The notes beneath the pieces were generated by a model, which saw only the letters and a list, made by a program, of their open reading frames with translations, had not been told where the DNA came from and searched no databases. A stretch of DNA of 64,000 nt from Allobosea sp. CS1GBMeth4 (GTDB taxonomy: Bacteria > Pseudomonadota > Alphaproteobacteria > Rhizobiales > Beijerinckiaceae). Shown in pieces: positions 8,085-18,105 of the stretch (its first letter is position 1; each line of letters starts with the position of its first letter). The translations under genes and the position numbers were made by a program. The stretch lies in assembly GCF_900185715.1 (NCBI RefSeq), contig NZ_FYAS01000004.1:1-64000 (forward strand). The letters are read 5' to 3'.

Positions 8085-9526
8085 CGGTTCCGGCGAAGAA
8101 CGATGCGCCCGAGATCATGGTGCCGCACCCGCACCAGCTGGTGGCGCGCGATGCGATCCTGGCGGCACGGGCGGCGGGCAGGCCGGGCTTCCTGCTCGGC
8201 GACCTGACCGGGCTCGGCAAGACGCTCTCGGCCTGGCTCGCGCTCGCGGCGATGCCGGAGCAGGAGGTGCTGGTGATCTGCCCGAAGGGCGCGATCCCGC
8301 AATGGCGGCGTACCATCGCCCATGCCGGGCTGCCGCCGAAGAAGCTGACCCTGATGAATTTCGAGCGGACCAAGTCACTGCTCGCCCCACCGCCGGCCAG
8401 CAACAAGCGTTCGACGCGGGCGAAGAACAACGAGCTCGCCAAGCATGGCACGCCGAAGCGGGTCTGGCCGCTGGTGGTGATCGACGAGGCCCATCGCATC
8501 CGCAATCCGAACTCTCAGCAGGGGCTGGTCTGCCGGCAGATGGCCGCGGCCGCCGAGTTCACGATCTATATGAGCGCGACGGCCGGGCAGGCGCCGCACG
8601 AACTCTCCTATCTCGCCAGGCTGCTCGCCGAGGCGACGGGTGCGCCCGGCGGCGAGCTCGACGGCTTCCGGGCGCTGATGAAGCGGCTCAGGATCGGCAA
8701 GGCCAAGGGGCGCTGGAAGAACTGGAGCTGGGAACCGAACGAGAGCGACCGCAGGGTGATGGCCGATCTGCTCTATCGCGGCGCCAACGCCATCGGCCTG
8801 CGTCGCCGGCCGGAGGAAATCGCCGGCTGGCCCGAGGTGCAGCGCGAGCTCGCTCCCGTCGCGCTCGATGCCGGCGAGCGCAAGCTCTACGATGCGACTT
8901 GGCGCGAGTTCCGGCGCGAGCTGGGCCTCGCCGGCGGTTCGACCCGCAAGCCCGCCGGCTGGGCCGCCGACCTGCGCTTCCGCCAGAAGGCGAGTCTCTT
9001 GCGCACCGCCGGCACGGCCGAGTTCTGCCAGGACCTGCTGGAGAATGACGAGCAGGTCGCGATCTCGGTCGCCTTCCTGGAGACCGGGGCGATGCTGGCC
9101 GAGAAGCTCACGGGCAAGGGCTGGCGCGTCGGCTCGATCACCGGCGAGCATTCGGGCGAGGCCAATGAGGCGACCCGGATCGCCTTTCAGACCGGCAAGC
9201 TCGACGCCGTGGTCTTCACCGTGAGCGAGTCGATCTCGCTGCACAGGGGCGAGATGCCGGGCGGCGAGCGCGAGCGGGCGCTCGTCGTCCATGACCTGCG
9301 CCACAGCGCGATCCAGCTGCAGCAGATCGAGGGCCGCTGCCATCGCGACGGCCAGCATGCGACGATCTTCTACGCCTATGCCGAGGACACGGTGGAGGAG
9401 AAGGTCGCGGCGACCGTGCTGGCGCGCATGGCGGCGATGGAAGGCCTTGCCGGCGACGAGACGGCGCTGCTCGACGCGATCGCCGGCGAGATCGAGCGGG
9501 CGGCGCAGGCACGCGAGGCGGCGTGA
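8081..9526 (+). CDS. Small SNF2-family DEAH helicase/translocase
   Basis: 481 residues starting at ATG 8081 inside the LysR stop. It carries a full set of superfamily 2 motifs: Q-like HPHQLVARD, Walker A TGLGKT (43-48), DEAH (135-138), SATAG (165-169) and motif [14 protein letters not shown] (414-425). The motif VI form and the small size resemble phage-type SNF2 proteins and the SMARCAL1/HepA core more than chromatin remodellers. No nuclease, HNH or methyltransferase domain is fused. Such proteins are ATP-driven double-strand DNA translocases acting in fork repair or phage biology. It is translationally coupled to the LysR gene and followed after 66 bases by an SDR gene. Base composition is like its neighbours, so any transfer is old. 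Confidence 0.85.
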   Translation: MTVPAKNDAPEIMVPHPHQLVARDAILAARAAGRPGFLLGDLTGLGKTLSAWLALAAMPEQEVLVICPKGAIPQWRRTIAHAGLPPKKLTLMNFERTKSLLAPPPASNKRSTRAKNNELAKHGTPKRVWPLVVIDEAHRIRNPNSQQGLVCRQMAAAAEFTIYMSATAGQAPHELSYLARLLAEATGAPGGELDGFRALMKRLRIGKAKGRWKNWSWEPNESDRRVMADLLYRGANAIGLRRRPEEIAGWPEVQRELAPVALDAGERKLYDATWREFRRELGLAGGSTRKPAGWAADLRFRQKASLLRTAGTAEFCQDLLENDEQVAISVAFLETGAMLAEKLTGKGWRVGSITGEHSGEANEATRIAFQTGKLDAVVFTVSESISLHRGEMPGGERERALVVHDLRHSAIQLQQIEGRCHRDGQHATIFYAYAEDTVEEKVAATVLARMAAMEGLAGDETALLDAIAGEIERAAQAREAA

Positions 9527-9592
9527 AGCCGCCGGGTTGACCGCTCCCCTGCGGCGGTGTCCCCTGCGGCGGGCAGGGAGGCGGCGGATCCG

Positions 9593-10354
9593 ATGTTCGA
9601 CGATCTCAACGGCAAGCGGATTCTGGTGACGGGCGCCTCGTCGGGGCTGGGCGCGCATTTTGCCCGGCTGCTGGCCGGCAAGGGCGCGCTGGTCGCCGCC
9701 GCGGCGCGCCGGACCGATCGCCTCGCCGAGCTGGCGCGCGCTTGCGAAGGGCTGCCTGGGCGGGTGGTGCCGCTCGCGCTCGATGTCGGTTCGGTCGCCG
9801 CGATCGAGCTCGGCGTCCCCGAGGCGGCCAGGCTGCTCGGCGGGCTCGACGTGCTCGTCAACAATGCCGGCGTCGGTGAGACCGAACAGGCGCTCGCGGT
9901 GAGCGAAGCGCAATGGGACGCGCAGCTCGACGTCAACCTGAAGGGCTGCTTCTTCGCGGCGCAGGCGGCGGCGAGGATCATGTCCGGGCGGGAGGGCGGC
10001 GGCGCGATCGTCAACATCGCCTCGATCCTCGGCGAGCGCGTCGCCGGCCGGGTCGCGCCCTATGCGATCTCCAAGGCCGGGCTGATCCAGATGACCAAGG
10101 CGCTGGCGCTGGAATGGGCGCGGCACGCAATCCGGGTCAATGCGCTGGCGCCGGGCTATATCGCCACCGACATCAACCGCGAGCTCTTCGCGAGCGAGGC
10201 GGGCGAGGCCCTGAAGAAGCGCATCCCGATGCGGCGCGCCGGCGAGCCCGCCGATCTCGACGGGCCGCTGCTGCTGCTCTGCTCCGATGCCGGCCGCTAC
10301 ATGACCGGTGCGGTGGTCGCGGTCGATGGCGGGCATCTGGTCAGCGGGTTGTAG
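9593..10354 (+). CDS. SDR family oxidoreductase (FabG-like)
   Basis: 253 residues from ATG 9593 (GGGAGG upstream; a 12-codon extension is possible). Classical short-chain dehydrogenase: Rossmann motif TGASSGLG (13-20), LVNNAGVG, catalytic Ser in NIASILG and Tyr/Lys in YAISKAG, then the PGYI.T segment. NAD(P)-dependent reduction or oxidation of a hydroxyl/carbonyl compound in the cytosol. The substrate is unknown; the sequence is close to 3-oxoacyl-ACP reductase-type and 2-deoxy-gluconate-type SDRs. It follows the SNF2 gene in the same direction, but the 66-base gap and lack of related function give no firm operon. Confidence 0.9.
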   Translation: MFDDLNGKRILVTGASSGLGAHFARLLAGKGALVAAAARRTDRLAELARACEGLPGRVVPLALDVGSVAAIELGVPEAARLLGGLDVLVNNAGVGETEQALAVSEAQWDAQLDVNLKGCFFAAQAAARIMSGREGGGAIVNIASILGERVAGRVAPYAISKAGLIQMTKALALEWARHAIRVNALAPGYIATDINRELFASEAGEALKKRIPMRRAGEPADLDGPLLLLCSDAGRYMTGAVVAVDGGHLVSGL

Positions 10355-10373
10355 GGCCGCTGCACGACCGTGT

Positions 10374-10457
10374 TCATTCCGGAGCGCTGCGGAGCAATCC
10401 AGGGGCGGCAGCGCTCCACGCCTTCCTGGATTGCTTCGTCGCTTCGCTCCTCGCAAT
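10374..10457. repeat. Palindromic intergenic repeat (copy C)
   Basis: Arms GCAATCCAGG (10394-10403) and CCTGGATTGC (10425-10434) are perfect, with outer sequence CATTCCGGAGCG and CGCTCCTCGCAATG also roughly complementary. It lies between the convergent SDR and puuE genes, where it may serve as a two-way terminator. Confidence 0.65.
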
Positions 10458-10474
10458 GACGAGAATGTCCTCTT

Positions 10475-11917
10475 TCAAGCGCCCGGCAGCAGCTCCCGCA
10501 GCCTCATCAGCGTGATCTTCTCGACCTGGGCCAGCGCCGTGGCGAACTCCTGCTCCGGCGTGCCCTTCAGCCGCTCCTCGAAGGAGGCGAGGATGTCCGC
10601 CTTCGTCAGCCCCTTCACGGCGAGGATGAAGGGGATGCCGAAGCGCGCCTTGTAGGCCTCGTTCAGGGCGGTGAAGCGGGCGCGTTCGTCGCTGCTCAGG
10701 CGGTCGAGCCCGGCCGCGCCCTGCTCGCTCGCCGATTCCGGCGTCAGCTCGCCGGCGGCGGCGATCTTGCCGGCGAGGTCGGGATGGGCGTCGAGCAGCA
10801 GCTTCTGCCGGTCGCGCGGGGCCTGGCGCACCACCGCGACCATAGCCGCGTGCAGGCCCTCCGCGCTGTCCTCTGCGGAGGAGAGGCCGGCGGCATGGGT
10901 CTCCTGCGCGACCCAGGGCGAGTGCTCCCAGACCCGGCCGTAGACCTCGGTGAACAGCGCCCGCGGCAGGCGCGAGGGCACATAGCCACCCTCCGGCGGA
11001 TGCGTCCTCACCCAATGGCGGGCGATGTCGAGCCGGGTCGCGACCCAGACCTTGTCGTGGCTCCGGACGTAGTCGAGGAAGCGGGCGAGCGCCGCGGCGC
11101 GGCCGGGCCGGCCGACGAGGCGGCAATGCAGGCCGACCGACATCATCTTCGGCGCGCTTTCGCCTTCGGCATAGAGCGTGTCGAAGGAATCCTTGAGGTA
11201 GGCGAAGAACTGGTCGCCGCTGTTGAAGCCCTGCGGTGTCGCAAAGCGCATGTCGTTGGCGTCGAGCGTATAGGGCACGGCGAGCTGCGGGCCGTGCGGG
11301 CCTGCGAGCCAATAGGGCAGTTCGTCGGCATAGACGTCGGCGGTGTAGAGGAAGCCGCCTTCCGCCATGGTGAGCGGAATGGTGTTGACAGAGGTGCGGC
11401 CCTGATAGCAGCCGAGCGGGCGCTCCCCGGCGAGCTCGGTCTGGATCCGGATCGCCTCGAGGATATGGGCGCGCTCGGTCTCGGCGGGCACGTCGCGGTA
11501 GTCGATCCATTTGAGGCCGTGGGTGGCGATCTCCCAGCCGGCCTCCCGCATCGACGCGACGATCTCGGGATAGCGCTGCAGGGCCGAGGCGACGGCGAAG
11601 ACGGTCACCGGCAGCCTGCGCTCCGTGAACATCCGCCAGAGCCGCCAATAGCCGGCGCGCGCGCCGTATTCGTAGATCGACTCCATGTTCATGTGGCGCT
11701 GGCCGGGCCAGGGCGCCGCGCCGACGATCTCGGAGAGGAAGGCCTCCGAGGCGGCGTCGCCATGCAGGATGTTGTTCTCGCCGCCTTCCTCGTAATTGAC
11801 CACGAACTGCACGGCGATGCGGGCCTCGCCCGGCCAGTGCGGATGCGGCGGGGTGCGGCCATAGCCGACGAGATCGCGCGGATAGGAGGAGGCGTTCATC
11901 GATCGATTCAAGTCCAT
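10475..11917 (-). CDS. puuE: Bifunctional allantoinase PuuE / OHCU decarboxylase
   Basis: 480 residues (ATG 11917; ATG 11899 is equally possible). Residues 1 to about 310 are the polysaccharide-deacetylase-like allantoinase PuuE: YPRDLVGYGRTPPHPHWP, NYEEGGENNILHGD, SIYEYGARAG, ATHGLKWIDYR. From about 318 to the end it is 2-oxo-4-hydroxy-4-carboxy-5-ureidoimidazoline decarboxylase, marked by LLLDAHPDLAGKI and FTALNEAYKARFGIPFI. The fusion would decarboxylate OHCU to S-allantoin and open the allantoin ring to allantoate, two consecutive cytosolic steps of urate breakdown. The UraH gene directly upstream makes its substrate, and puuD diverges beyond it. The linker between domains is short. PuuE-OHCU fusions are known in alphaproteobacteria. 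Confidence 0.93.
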   Translation of the reverse strand: MDLNRSMNASSYPRDLVGYGRTPPHPHWPGEARIAVQFVVNYEEGGENNILHGDAASEAFLSEIVGAAPWPGQRHMNMESIYEYGARAGYWRLWRMFTERRLPVTVFAVASALQRYPEIVASMREAGWEIATHGLKWIDYRDVPAETERAHILEAIRIQTELAGERPLGCYQGRTSVNTIPLTMAEGGFLYTADVYADELPYWLAGPHGPQLAVPYTLDANDMRFATPQGFNSGDQFFAYLKDSFDTLYAEGESAPKMMSVGLHCRLVGRPGRAAALARFLDYVRSHDKVWVATRLDIARHWVRTHPPEGGYVPSRLPRALFTEVYGRVWEHSPWVAQETHAAGLSSAEDSAEGLHAAMVAVVRQAPRDRQKLLLDAHPDLAGKIAAAGELTPESASEQGAAGLDRLSSDERARFTALNEAYKARFGIPFILAVKGLTKADILASFEERLKGTPEQEFATALAQVEKITLMRLRELLPGA

Positions 11918-11970
11918 GCGGCGGAGATTCAGGCGCGGCGTGCAAGCCGTTGAAAACAGGGGCGATCGTC

Positions 11971-12324
11971 TCAGCTGCCCCGATAGGTCGAATAGCTCCA
12001 GGGCGAGGCGAGGAGCGGCACGTGGTAATGCCCTTGCGGCTCGGCCACGGCGAAGCGGATCGGCACGAGATCGAGGAAGGCGGGGTCCGCCAGCGGCGTT
12101 CCGAGATGGCGGAAATAGTCGCCGATGGCGAAGGTCAGCTCGTAGCTGCCGACGGGTAGCCTGCCGCTGAGCAGAGGCTGATCGGTGCGGCCGTCGGCGT
12201 TGGTCACCGCGTCGGCGATGCGTTTGCGGCCGCCATCCGGCAGCAGCGCGTCGAGCGCGATCGCGACGCCCGCCGCCGGCTTGCCGTTGACCGTATCGAG
12301 CACATGCGTCGACAGACGCCCCAT
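11971..12324 (-). CDS. uraH: 5-hydroxyisourate hydrolase (transthyretin-like)
   Basis: 117 residues from ATG 12324, preceded by AAAGGA; a 39-codon longer frame lacks family similarity. The family signatures are complete: LSTHVLDTVNGKPA at the N-terminus, the internal GRTDQPLL region, and the C-terminal tetrapeptide YRGS that forms the active site with the N-terminal His and an Arg. It hydrolyses 5-hydroxyisourate to OHCU as a homotetramer. No signal peptide, so cytosolic. It lies 53 bases upstream of the puuE fusion in the same direction and supplies the OHCU domain. Confidence 0.95.
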   Translation of the reverse strand: MGRLSTHVLDTVNGKPAAGVAIALDALLPDGGRKRIADAVTNADGRTDQPLLSGRLPVGSYELTFAIGDYFRHLGTPLADPAFLDLVPIRFAVAEPQGHYHVPLLASPWSYSTYRGS

Positions 12325-12465
12325 GCCGGATCCTTTCCCGTTCGCTGTGTTCGCCGAGCGGAATGCCGCTTGCCTTCCGGAAAAGGCCGAACCTAGTCTG
12401 GAAGCCGCATGCAAGTTCCATCCCGGATTCCGCCCTGTCAAATGGCGAAGCGGTTGTCGTCTGTG

Positions 12466-12600
12466 CCTCTCCCTCCCCCCGCTTGCGGTGGGGAGGGCTG
12501 GGGTGGGGGGCAGTGCCGCTCGGCGCTACGGTTCAGGACGGAGCTCGGGCTTTCCGGCCCCCCATCCCTAACCCTTTCCCACCGCAAGCGGAGGGAAGGG
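12466..12600. repeat. Large inverted repeat (copy D, GC-tract type)
   Basis: Arms at about 12478-12511 and 12557-12591 are complementary with a few mismatches, centred on CCGCTTGCGGTGGG and CCCACCGCAAGCGG. The type differs from copies A-C and resembles the CTCCC/GGGAG palindromes common in Rhizobiales. It sits between the divergent uraH and puuD genes and leaves little room for promoters (298-base gap). Confidence 0.7.
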
Positions 12601-12622
12601 GATAGGTCTTGCGTCCGCGTTC

Positions 12623-13888
12623 ATGCGGAGCCCGCCGGTGCTTGAGGCCTATCTGATGGAATGGGGCAGCCAGCTGCTGCGCTGGCTGCACGTGATCGCG
12701 GCGATCGCCTGGATCGGCTCGTCCTTCTTCTTCATTCATCTCGACGCCTCGCTCAGGGCCGCGCCGGACGCGCCGGTGAACGCGGTCGGCCAGCCGACGC
12801 AGTTCCTCGCCTGGCAGGTCCATGGCGGCGGCTTCTATGCGATGCGGAAATATCTGGTCGCGCCCGAGGTGCTGCCGAAGGAGCTGACCTGGCACAAATG
12901 GCAGGCCTACTGGACCTGGATCTCCGGCTTCTTCCTGCTGGTCTGGGTCTACTACGTCCAGTCCGAGCTCTATCTGATCGACCCGGCGGTGATGGCGCTC
13001 TCGCCGGCCGCGGCGGGGGCGATCGGCATCGCAGCCCTGGCGGGCGGGTGGCTGTTCTACGACCTCTTGTGCAAATCGCCGATCGGCAGGAACGACGCCG
13101 TGCTCGGCCTGCTCGGCTTCGGCTATGTCGTCGCGGCGAGCTGGGCCTTCGCCTCCGTCTTCTCGGGGCGCGGCGCGCTGATCCATACCGGCGCGCTGAT
13201 GGCGACGATCATGTCGGCCAACGTCTTCTTCGTGATCATGCCGAACCAGCGCAAGACCATCGCCGCGATGGTCGCGGGTGAGGTGCCCGATCCGAAATAC
13301 GGCAAGCAGGCGAAGCAGCGCTCGCTGCACAACAACTACATCACCCTGCCGGTGCTGTTCCTGATGCTGGCCAACCACTACCCGGTGACCTACGCCAATT
13401 CGGCGGCGATCCCGGCGCTGGTGGCGCTGATCATCGTCGCGGGGGCGCTGATCCGGCATTTCTACAATGTCCGCCATGCCGACCATGCGAGGTCGCCCTG
13501 GTGGACCTGGGCGGTGGCGGCGCTGGCGCTCTGGCTCGCCTTCTGGGTGGCGATGGCGTCCTCGCCCGGCGGGCGCGAGCGGCTCGGGCTGAAGCCGCTC
13601 GACCCGGGCAAGCCGGCGATGCTCGCGGGCCTGGTGCCGCCTTCGCCGGAGGTCGCCGACATCGTCACCGGCCGCTGCGCCATGTGCCATGCGCCCGAGC
13701 CGGCCTGGCCCGGCCTGCAGATCGCGCCGAAAGGCGTCCTGCTACACGAGCCCGAGCTGATCGCGCGCCAGCGCCGCGCCATCGGCGTGCAGGCCGTCCT
13801 GACCCACGCCATGCCGCCGAACAACCTCTCCGGCATGACCGCGGACGAGCGCCGCGTGCTCGCCGCCTGGGTGGCGCGGGCGCGCTGA
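12623..13888 (+). CDS. puuD: Urate hydroxylase PuuD (membrane uricase with cytochrome c domain)
   Basis: 421 residues from ATG 12623; GTG 12638 or ATG 12656 (GAGG upstream) could also be the start. Residues about 15-330 form an eight- or nine-helix membrane domain beginning WGSQLLRWLHVIAAIAWIGSSFFF, with conserved MRKYLVAPE and LHNNYITLPVLFLM segments. The C-terminus is a class I cytochrome c with CAMCH (about 352-356) and a later Met in HAMPPNN as a likely axial ligand. PuuD oxidises urate to 5-hydroxyisourate and passes electrons through its heme to the respiratory chain, rather than making peroxide like soluble uricase. It is divergent from uraH/puuE, which carry the next three steps. Confidence 0.95.
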   Translation: MRSPPVLEAYLMEWGSQLLRWLHVIAAIAWIGSSFFFIHLDASLRAAPDAPVNAVGQPTQFLAWQVHGGGFYAMRKYLVAPEVLPKELTWHKWQAYWTWISGFFLLVWVYYVQSELYLIDPAVMALSPAAAGAIGIAALAGGWLFYDLLCKSPIGRNDAVLGLLGFGYVVAASWAFASVFSGRGALIHTGALMATIMSANVFFVIMPNQRKTIAAMVAGEVPDPKYGKQAKQRSLHNNYITLPVLFLMLANHYPVTYANSAAIPALVALIIVAGALIRHFYNVRHADHARSPWWTWAVAALALWLAFWVAMASSPGGRERLGLKPLDPGKPAMLAGLVPPSPEVADIVTGRCAMCHAPEPAWPGLQIAPKGVLLHEPELIARQRRAIGVQAVLTHAMPPNNLSGMTADERRVLAAWVARAR

Positions 13889-14029
13889 GCTTTCGTCGGG
13901 CTGACCAGCCGCCGTCTCCAGGGAGCCGCGTGAGCGGCCGTCTTCAAGGCTGAGGGCTGAGGGACCGGACTTCGCCGGCAGCGTCATGTTGACGCCTCCG
14001 GGCGGGCGCCGAACGGCCGATCCGCACCG

Positions 14030-14048
14030 TTCAGTTTCATTCAGTTTC
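14030..14048. promoter_or_regulatory. Tandem direct repeat upstream of the YfhO-like gene
   Basis: TTCAGTTTC occurs at 14030-14038 and again at 14040-14048, a 10-base period (one helical turn), followed by GGTTCACC. Such face-repeated half sites suit an OmpR-family response regulator. It lies about 100 bases before the start at 14146. The rest of the 257-base gap (13889-14145) shows no other clear signal. Confidence 0.3.
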
Positions 14049-14145
14049 GGTTCACCTGCGAAACGCCATCGTCGCCGCGATCACATCGGCGTGATCGGCG
14101 CGCATTCGGCGTGGCCGGTCATGCCTCAGGGACCGGGGGGTCCAG

Positions 14146-16617
14146 TTGAAGGCCGTGTGGAGATCGGGCTCCAGCTACTGGCTGGCAGCCGCGCTGTTCT
14201 GTTGCGCCTGGATGGTGCTGTGCTGGCCCTGGCTGTCGGGGGCGGTGACGATTCCGTTCGACGCCAAGGCGCATTTCCAGGCGCAGATCCAGTTCCTGGC
14301 GCAAGCGCTGCACTCGGGCCAGTCGCCGTTCTGGACGCACAACGTCTTCGCCGGCTCGCCCCAGGTCGCAGACCCGCAATCGCTGATCTTCTCGCCGGCC
14401 ATCCTGCTCGCGCTGTTCGACCCGTCGCCGAGCTTCCGCGCGGTCGACGCCTATGTGCTGGCGCATCTCCTCGTCGGCGGGCTCGCCATGCTGATGTTCT
14501 TCCGCGATCGCGGCTGGCATCCGGCCGGTGCGCTGCTGGCGGCGCTGGTCTTCGCCTTCGGCGCCTCGGCCGCCTGGCGCGTCCAGCATGTCGGGCAGAT
14601 CGCGAGCTTCGCCTTCTTCGGGCTTTCCTTCTGGCTGACGGCGCGCATGCTGCAGCGCGCCTCGCTGCGCTACGGGCTGCTCGCCGGCTTCGCCGCCGGC
14701 ATGATGGTGCTGGAGCCCGACCAGGTGGCGCTGCTGGGCGCCTACATCCTGATCGGCATGGTGGTCGCCTACTGGCTTTCGGAGGGCTGGGCCGGGCTTC
14801 GCTCCAGCCTGGCGCCGATCGCGGTCGCCTGCCTCGCCGGCCTCGTCACCATCGCGGTTCCGCTGCTCTGGACCTGGCTCTTCGCCGAGGCGACGACGCG
14901 GCCGGCGATCGACCTCGTCGAGGCGGGCCGGGGCTCGCTGCACCCGGCCTCGCTGCTGACCGCCTTCGTCGGCGACCTGTTCGGCGTGCGCGATCCGGCG
15001 ACCGAGTTCTGGGGGCCCTACGCGCCCGACTGGAACGCCAAAGAGCTCTTCCTGTCGAAGAACATGGGGCAGGTCTATCTCGGGGCGCTGCCCTTCCTGC
15101 TGCTGATCGTCCCCGGCTTGACGCGCGGCTGGCTCTGGGACAGGGCGATCCGGCCCTACACCATCCTGTTCGTGCTAATGGTGCTGTTCGCGCTCGGCCG
15201 CTACACGCCGGTCTTCCACCTGGCCTATGACTATCTGCCGGGCGTCAAGGTCTTCCGGCGGCCGGCGGATGCGACCTTCCTGATCGGCGGCCTCGGGGCG
15301 GTGCTGGCGGGCTATCTGCTGCACCGCATCCTCAAGGAGGAGAAGCCGGCGGCGGTCTGGCGCGAACTCGGCATCGGCGCCGGTGCGATCGCGTTGCTCA
15401 TCGGCCTCGCCCTGCTGGTGGCGCGCCAGGCCGGGCATCTCGGCGACGCCCTTCTGCCGAGCGTGACAGCCGCGGCCTGGTTCGCGACGGCGTTGCTGCT
15501 GCTCGGCGTCCTGACGCGCTGGCGCAATGCCGCGGCTCCGCTCGCCGCCAGCCTGATCGTGACCGGCGTCGTCGCGGCCGACCTCGCCGCGAACAACGGC
15601 CCGAACGAGGCGACCGCGCTGGCGCCGGAGGTCTACGACGTGCTGCGGCCGGAGACCAAGAACGAGACGGTCGCCGTGCTGAAGAAGCTGACCGTGCAGC
15701 CGTCCGATTCGGCCCGGCGCGACCGGGTCGAGCTGCTCGGCATGGGCTTCGAATGGCCGAATGCCGGCATGATCCACGGTTTCGACCACACGCTGGGCTA
15801 CAATCCGCTGCGGCTCGCCGAATTCTCATCGGCGGTCGGCACGCGCGATTCGATCGCAGCGCCGGGCGAGCGCGTGTTCACGCCGCTGTTCCCGTCCTAT
15901 CGCTGCCGCCTCGCCGACGTCCTCGGCCTGCGCTACATCGCGACCCGGGTGCCGATCGGCCAGGTCGACCGTTCGCTGCACGACGGCGACCTCAAGCTCG
16001 TCGCCTATACCAAGGACGGCTACATCTACGAGAATCCGCGGGCGCTGCCGCGCGCCATGTTCGTCGGCGGCTGGCAGCTCGCCGATTTCGAAGGGATGAA
16101 GGCGACCGGGAAATGGCCGGAGGCCGATCCGCAGCGCGTCGTCCTGCTCGAGCAGGAGCCGGAGCCCGGCGTTCCGGAAGGGCCGACCACGGCGAATGCC
16201 GAGGTCAGGCTGAAGCGTTACCGCAATACCGAGGTCGAGATCGAGGTGACGAGCGCGCAGCCCGGCTTCGTCGTGCTGAACGACATCTGGCATCCCTGGT
16301 GGAAGGCCGAGCTCGACGGGCAGGAGGCGATGATCCTCAAGGCCAATGTGCTGTTCCGCGCGGTGCAGATTCCGGCCGGGACGCACAAGATTCGCTTCAG
16401 CTTCCATCCGCTCGACGGCGCTATCGCCGAACTCCGCGACCGCGTCGACCCGCCGGAGGAGGAGGGCGTGGTGGCCGAGGCGCCCTCGCATAGCGGCCCG
16501 TCCGGCTCGCTGGCGACGCGGATCGGCCCGGTGCCGGCCGAGCCGGTGGCGCGCCCCGCTCAGGACATGGCCGCGCATGACAGGGCGGCGGAGACCGCGA
16601 TGTCGGTGCTGCGGTAG
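14146..16617 (+). CDS. Large YfhO-like polytopic membrane protein
   Basis: 823 residues; the frame opens with TTG 14146 after a GGGGGG tract, with GTG 14155 as an alternative. About eleven to thirteen hydrophobic segments lie between residues 10 and 490. A soluble periplasmic part of about 300 residues ends in a beta-rich segment (FVVLNDIWHPWWKAELDG) typical of the YfhO/GT-C-like family. An early FDAKAHFQAQIQFL segment sits after the first helix, where GT-C glycosyltransferases place acidic catalytic residues, so a lipid-linked sugar transferase role is possible but unproven. The last 60 residues are low-complexity and hydrophilic. Single gene, flanked by repeats; no partner in polysaccharide synthesis is adjacent. 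Confidence 0.8.
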   Translation: MKAVWRSGSSYWLAAALFCCAWMVLCWPWLSGAVTIPFDAKAHFQAQIQFLAQALHSGQSPFWTHNVFAGSPQVADPQSLIFSPAILLALFDPSPSFRAVDAYVLAHLLVGGLAMLMFFRDRGWHPAGALLAALVFAFGASAAWRVQHVGQIASFAFFGLSFWLTARMLQRASLRYGLLAGFAAGMMVLEPDQVALLGAYILIGMVVAYWLSEGWAGLRSSLAPIAVACLAGLVTIAVPLLWTWLFAEATTRPAIDLVEAGRGSLHPASLLTAFVGDLFGVRDPATEFWGPYAPDWNAKELFLSKNMGQVYLGALPFLLLIVPGLTRGWLWDRAIRPYTILFVLMVLFALGRYTPVFHLAYDYLPGVKVFRRPADATFLIGGLGAVLAGYLLHRILKEEKPAAVWRELGIGAGAIALLIGLALLVARQAGHLGDALLPSVTAAAWFATALLLLGVLTRWRNAAAPLAASLIVTGVVAADLAANNGPNEATALAPEVYDVLRPETKNETVAVLKKLTVQPSDSARRDRVELLGMGFEWPNAGMIHGFDHTLGYNPLRLAEFSSAVGTRDSIAAPGERVFTPLFPSYRCRLADVLGLRYIATRVPIGQVDRSLHDGDLKLVAYTKDGYIYENPRALPRAMFVGGWQLADFEGMKATGKWPEADPQRVVLLEQEPEPGVPEGPTTANAEVRLKRYRNTEVEIEVTSAQPGFVVLNDIWHPWWKAELDGQEAMILKANVLFRAVQIPAGTHKIRFSFHPLDGAIAELRDRVDPPEEEGVVAEAPSHSGPSGSLATRIGPVPAEPVARPAQDMAAHDRAAETAMSVLR

Positions 16618-16634
16618 GGGCTGCGCGATCCCTT

Positions 16635-16884
16635 CTCCCCTTGCGGGAGAAGGCGGCGCGAAGCGCCGGATGAGGGGTCGCACAGGTCTTGAAAAATGTC
16701 GGAGAAGGTTGCGCTGAACGAGAGCATGCTGCGAAAACGCGGCAGCGGCCTTTCGCATCGAGTATGCTCTATACTCCTGGAATCGATCACGTTATCTGCA
16801 TTTGGACGATTCCGTCCATATGCAGCGTGATCTGGCGATGTCCGTCGCGCAACCCCTCACCCTAGCCCTCTCCCGCAAGGGGAG
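16635..16884. repeat. Inverted repeat pair (copy E, GC-tract type)
   Basis: Perfect 16-bp arms CTCCCCTTGCGGGAGA (16635-16650) and TCTCCCGCAAGGGGAG (16869-16884) flank about 218 bases. Both arms sit in a 288-base space between convergent genes. Another hairpin lies between the arms at 16785-16832, suggesting a composite element. Confidence 0.7.
16785..16832. repeat. Interrupted hairpin inside the 16618-16905 spacer
   Basis: GATCACG (16785-16791), CTGCAT and TGGACG on the left pair with CGTCCA, ATGCAG and CGTGATC (16826-16832) on the right, with small internal loops. Its base composition is lower in GC than its surroundings. No gene of its own. It could be a small-RNA or mobile-repeat remnant. 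Confidence 0.5.
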
Positions 16885-16905
16885 AGGGGACAGCACGCGC
16901 CCTGC

Positions 16906-17979
<1,074 letters not shown>

Positions 17980-18105
17980 TCACGGTCCCTCGAGGCGGCT
18001 TGCGGCGCCGCCGGTCACGCACCCGTTGCCGGAAATCCGCGGGCCTGGCAATGCGACATGGCGCAAGGCCGGTCGAACCGGGCGGGGTCGACGCTGCAGC
18101 CGGGC

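Noticed and set aside
8081-9526. SNF2 helicase as part of a prophage or a DISARM-like defence system
   Set aside because: No capsid, terminase, integrase, methyltransferase or other defence gene lies nearby, and composition is that of the chromosome.
12466-16884. CRISPR-like repeats
   Set aside because: The repeated sequences are inverted pairs at scattered sites, not direct repeats with regular spacers, and no cas gene is present.
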